Shown in pieces: positions 3,708-5,906 of a stretch of DNA of 5,906 nt. Every line of letters begins with the position of its first letter. The first letter of the stretch is position 1. The DNA lies in the NCBI GenBank assembly GCA_903871865.1, contig CAIQIL010000074.1, positions 1 through 5,906 on the forward strand. The letters are read 5' to 3'. The notes under the pieces were generated by a model that worked only from the letters and a program-made list of their open reading frames with translations, had not been told where the DNA came from and ran no database searches. The DNA comes from an uncultured Burkholderiales bacterium (lineage in GTDB: Bacteria > Pseudomonadota > Gammaproteobacteria > Burkholderiales > Burkholderiaceae_C). Both the position numbers and the translations under genes were made by a program.

Positions 3708-5906
3708 ATGCCTGACCCCGCCGCCATCCACGACGAGATCCCCGACAGCGTGCTGCGGGTGCTCCCGCGCCTGGAGCAGGTGACGGGCCGCATGCCGGTG
3801 GCGCGCACCGTAGCGCTGATCATCGCGGTCGGCGTGCTGCTGACGGCGCTGACCACGGCGGCGGTGTGGTGGGCCGAGCGCCAGCGCGTGCACCGCGAGT
3901 TCGAAGCCGCTGCCGCCCGCTTCCAGATGCTGGTGCAGGACCGCCTGGACCACCGCAGTGTGATGGTCCACCAGGTGGCCAGTTGGGCGAAAGAGCAGGC
4001 CCAGGCGGCCAGTGCGCGGCCCGGCACGTGGTCGTCTGAAGGCGTGACGGTCTGGCCTGAGCCGGCTTTGCAGGCGCGCGCCATGGCCGAGCGCCTCGGG
4101 GTGGGCGAGCCGCCAGCCCGTGCCATCGCAGAGTGCTTGGGTCGCAGGCTGGTGCAGCAAAGCACCTGGCTGTGCCCCATGCCTTTGCCAGGCCAGGCAC
4201 CCCGGGCCTGGCTGCTGGTGGAGCGCGTGCAGGCGCCGGGCTCGGGCTGGGTCACGGTGCCCCTGCAGGCCGATGCCTTGCTGGCCATGCCGCCCGACGA
4301 AGCCGTGGTGAGGCTGAACGGCGAGCTGCTGGACGCGGCGCTGACCCAGGCCGCATCGCCGCTGCAGCGCATGCTCCCCTTGCGCGTGGCGGGCCGCGAG
4401 CTCACGCTGCGTGTGAGCGGCGAGCAACTCGGCGGCACCTGGCAGGATTTGGTCTCCCGCCGCGCCGGCATGTGGATCGCCGCGGGTGCCGGGTTGCTGT
4501 TCACGCTGGCGGCCTTGCACGGGTACCTGATGCTGATCTCGACGCGGCGCCGCGCGCGCGAGATGTCGAGGGACATGGGCGCGGCGCTGCAACGCACCCA
4601 GTCGCGCAACCAGGCGGTGATGGACACCGCGCCCGATGCCATCCTCATGGTCGATGCCTGTGGCAAGGTGCAGTGGTGCAACCAGGCCGTGGCCAGCATC
4701 TTCGGACGCACCAGCGCGGACCTGCTCGACCAGCACCTCCAGGTCGTGCTGCCCAGCCTGGGGCAAGACACGCTGGACGCCTGGTTCGCCACCTATGGCT
4801 TCTCCAACCGCGTCATCGGTCACGAGACCACCGGCCGCCGCAACGAGGACGTGCTCTTCCCCGTGTCGGTGTCGGCCAGCCGCACCGAGGTCGATGGCGC
4901 CTTCATCCAGACCTTCATCGTGCGGGACACGACCGACGCCAAATGGGCCGAGCAGGAGCTGACGCTGCGCGACCGAGCTCTGGCCTCGTCCGCTGACGGG
5001 GTGGTCATCGTGTCGATGACCTTGCCCAAGCAGCCCATGATCTATGTGAACAGCGCGTTCGAGGCCATCACGGGTTACGAGGCGCACGAACTGCTGGGCC
5101 TCAACTGCCGCATCCTCCAGCATGACGACACGCAGCAGCCTGGCATTGCCTTGATGCGCGATGCCATCTGCGAAGGGCGCAGTTGCCAGGTGGTGCTGCG
5201 CAACTACCGCAAGAATGGCAATCTGTTTTACAACGACCTGGCCATCTCGCCGGTGCTCAGTGCCGAGGGCGTGCTGACGCACTACGTGGGCGTGGCCACC
5301 GACATCACCGACCGCATTGCCGCCGAGAAGGTGCTGCAGTTGCGCACCGAGCGGCTGAACGCCGTGTTCGAGCTCAGCCCCGATGGCTTCGTGGCGCTGG
5401 ACAAGCGCGGCGAGGTCAGCATCGTCAACCCGTCCTTTGAGCGCATGACGGGGCTGCTGGCCGCGGACCTGGTGGGGCACTCGCTGTCGGCTTTCGAGGA
5501 GCAGCTGATGGCGCGTTGCCAGGCCAGCGAGGTGGACGCGCAGACGGTCGCGGGCCTCATGGCCGGTGTGGGCGATGCGGAGGTGGGCCCGTCGGCCACG
5601 CGCGAGCTGCTGCACATGCACACGCCCAGCATCCGCACCCTGGTGCGCCGCGTGCGCCATGGCGGACACGACAACGAAACCGTCATGTACTTCCGCGACA
5701 TCACCCACGAACTCGAAGTGGACCGCATGAAGAGCGAGTTCCTGGCCATGGCCGCCCACGAGCTGCGCACGCCCATGGTCAGCATCTTCGGCTTCACCGA
5801 GCTGCTGCTCAAGCGGCCCTTCACCGACGAGCGCCGCAACGAGGTGCTGGGCACCATCCACAAGCAGGCCAGCATCCTTATCAACCTGATCAACGAATTG
5901 CTGGAC
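3708..5906 (+). CDS. Membrane sensor histidine kinase with PAS-LOV-PAS input (3' partial)
   Basis: The frame is open from ATG 3708 to the window end, giving 733 residues. A GAGAGA (3698-3703) precedes the ATG. Residues 33-55 are a first membrane helix (VALIIAVGVLLTALTTAAVW). Residues 56-252 are probably periplasmic, with a CHASE-like helical beginning and two cysteines (C143, C156). Residues 255-278 are the second membrane helix (MWIAAGAGLLFTLAALHGYL). Three PAS-type domains follow at about 296-415, 420-536 and 545-668. The second has LOV hallmarks: GLNCRILQ with flavin-adduct Cys C467, then N499 in RNYRKNG and N509 in FYNDL. A530 replaces the usual Gln in YVGVATDIT. Residues 673-733 start the HisKA dimerisation domain with an intact H-box (MAAHELRTPM, H684). 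The ATPase domain, and any receiver, lie beyond the window. It probably autophosphorylates and donates to the adjacent CheY-like protein. Flavin binding is inferred, not shown. Confidence 0.9.
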   Translation, partial: MPDPAAIHDEIPDSVLRVLPRLEQVTGRMPVARTVALIIAVGVLLTALTTAAVWWAERQRVHREFEAAAARFQMLVQDRLDHRSVMVHQVASWAKEQAQAASARPGTWSSEGVTVWPEPALQARAMAERLGVGEPPARAIAECLGRRLVQQSTWLCPMPLPGQAPRAWLLVERVQAPGSGWVTVPLQADALLAMPPDEAVVRLNGELLDAALTQAASPLQRMLPLRVAGRELTLRVSGEQLGGTWQDLVSRRAGMWIAAGAGLLFTLAALHGYLMLISTRRRAREMSRDMGAALQRTQSRNQAVMDTAPDAILMVDACGKVQWCNQAVASIFGRTSADLLDQHLQVVLPSLGQDTLDAWFATYGFSNRVIGHETTGRRNEDVLFPVSVSASRTEVDGAFIQTFIVRDTTDAKWAEQELTLRDRALASSADGVVIVSMTLPKQPMIYVNSAFEAITGYEAHELLGLNCRILQHDDTQQPGIALMRDAICEGRSCQVVLRNYRKNGNLFYNDLAISPVLSAEGVLTHYVGVATDITDRIAAEKVLQLRTERLNAVFELSPDGFVALDKRGEVSIVNPSFERMTGLLAADLVGHSLSAFEEQLMARCQASEVDAQTVAGLMAGVGDAEVGPSATRELLHMHTPSIRTLVRRVRHGGHDNETVMYFRDITHELEVDRMKSEFLAMAAHELRTPMVSIFGFTELLLKRPFTDERRNEVLGTIHKQASILINLINELLD

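Noticed and set aside
3269..4792. Open frame of about 500 codons on the minus strand across the response regulator and kinase start
   Set aside because: It spans two well-supported + strand genes and their gap, and its translation is Ser/Arg/Trp-rich without motifs.
3606..5861. Very long open frame on the minus strand opposite the sensor kinase
   Set aside because: The + strand encodes clear TM, PAS, LOV and H-box motifs here. The antisense translation is His/Arg/Gln-rich with no recognisable domain, as expected for a mirror frame in GC-rich DNA.
1..5906. Mobile elements, tRNA/rRNA genes and CRISPR arrays
   Set aside because: No transposase or integrase, terminal inverted repeats, tRNA-like cloverleaf or regularly spaced repeats were seen. 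The excisionase-like HTH is fused to a receiver and is not evidence of a phage.

Overview
The window is GC-rich and densely coded. Protein content (a SpoT-type C-terminus convergent with greB, followed by two-component genes) fits a betaproteobacterium, probably Burkholderiales of the Comamonadaceae type. This assignment is inferred from family resemblance and codon use; no database search was possible.

Left part, housekeeping. Bases 2-604 (+) are the C-terminal 200 residues of a bifunctional (p)ppGpp synthetase/hydrolase (spoT): a cysteine-rich RIS/zinc-finger-like motif followed by a C-terminal ACT domain. It converges on greB (647-1210, -), a transcript-cleavage factor. The short gap between them holds nested repeats and an 8-bp-stem hairpin that overlaps the greB stop codon. 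A 215-bp divergent intergenic region (1211-1425) follows.

Right part, signalling operon, all on +: (1) 1426-2127, an excisionase/MerR-like helix-turn-helix joined to a receiver domain whose phospho-acceptor Asp is Asn and whose conserved Lys is Met; (2) 2168-3268, a PAS plus histidine-kinase-like protein in which the H-box His, the N-box Asn and the G1-box Asp all appear replaced; (3) 3284-3676, a single-domain CheY-like response regulator with every catalytic residue intact; (4) 3708 to beyond the window end, a membrane-anchored sensor kinase with a periplasmic region, three PAS-type domains and an intact H-box. The middle PAS domain carries the LOV flavin-adduct Cys motif. Gaps are 40, 15 and 31 nt, so co-transcription is likely.

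The striking feature is the pairing of a phosphorylation-dead-looking regulator and kinase (genes 1 and 2) with a live-looking kinase and response regulator (genes 3 and 4), with a candidate blue-light sensor as input. A reasonable hypothesis is a light- or redox-responsive phosphorelay (gene 4 to gene 3) whose output is passed by protein-protein contact through the pseudokinase to a DNA-binding pseudo-receiver. The residue losses are visible in the sequence. The wiring is inference.
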